The notes under the pieces are model-generated. The model was not told the origin of the DNA. It was given only the letters and a program-made list of their open reading frames with translations, and did not search any database. From assembly GCA_030620285.1 (NCBI GenBank), contig JAUXFA010000080.1:1-6105 (forward strand): a DNA stretch of 6,105 nt, read 5' to 3'. Shown here piece by piece: positions 6,052 to 6,105 of the stretch. The DNA comes from Piscirickettsiaceae bacterium. Lineage in GTDB: Bacteria; Pseudomonadota; Gammaproteobacteria; Nitrosococcales; Methylophagaceae. Position numbers and translations under genes: made by a program. Positions within the stretch are counted from its first letter, which is position 1; every line of letters begins with the position of its first letter.

Positions 6052-6105
6052 TAGCGTGGTGCCTTACAGTCTACCTTTAGTGGTTATTTTAAAATATCTG
6101 CCCAA

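Noticed and set aside
6052..6105. Possible divergent gene start at the right edge
   Set aside because: No ATG/GTG with a ribosome site and open frame could be identified in the short remaining sequence.

Overview
The window reads as ordinary chromosomal DNA from a gammaproteobacterium with fairly AT-rich DNA (about 40% GC by eye, not computed). The main evidence is a complete EF-P beta-lysylation set (epmA, efp, epmB) whose products closely resemble the E. coli proteins. A TRAP-type transporter and a short (about 386-residue) citrate synthase suggest a marine or methylotroph-like lineage such as Methylophaga, but that genus is only a guess.

Layout. Positions 2-1141 (+) hold the 3' nine-tenths of a TRAP transporter large permease gene, cut by the left edge and followed by a probable intrinsic terminator (1144-1170). 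Positions 1202-1948 (+) encode an unrecognised membrane protein with about six helices and codon usage unlike its neighbours; its stop codon lies in a small inverted repeat (1938-1967). Positions 1985-2959 (-) are epmA, the EF-P lysyl-lysine ligase. Positions 3120-3689 (-) are efp, whose terminator stem begins inside its last codons. Positions 3741-4748 (+) are epmB, the lysine 2,3-aminomutase, divergent from efp across only 51 bp. A perfect 9-bp stem (4758-4781) separates epmB from the convergent gltA (4813-5973, -), which has a good sigma70-type promoter at 6023-6051 and a small leader hairpin.

How the genes work together. EpmB converts (S)-alpha-lysine to (R)-beta-lysine. EpmA activates it and attaches it to Lys34 of EF-P. 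The modified EF-P then relieves ribosome stalling at polyproline stretches. Substrate maker, ligase and target lie within 2.8 kb. EpmC, the optional hydroxylase, is not present here. gltA (TCA cycle entry), the TRAP permease (organic acid uptake) and the membrane protein have no evident functional tie to EF-P.

No intergenic stretch exceeds 160 bp. I see no CRISPR array, tRNA, rRNA, complete mobile element or convincing new system. The items most worth a second look are the atypical membrane gene with the repeat at its 3' end, the crowded efp/epmB control region, and two 8-base homopolymer runs inside epmA.
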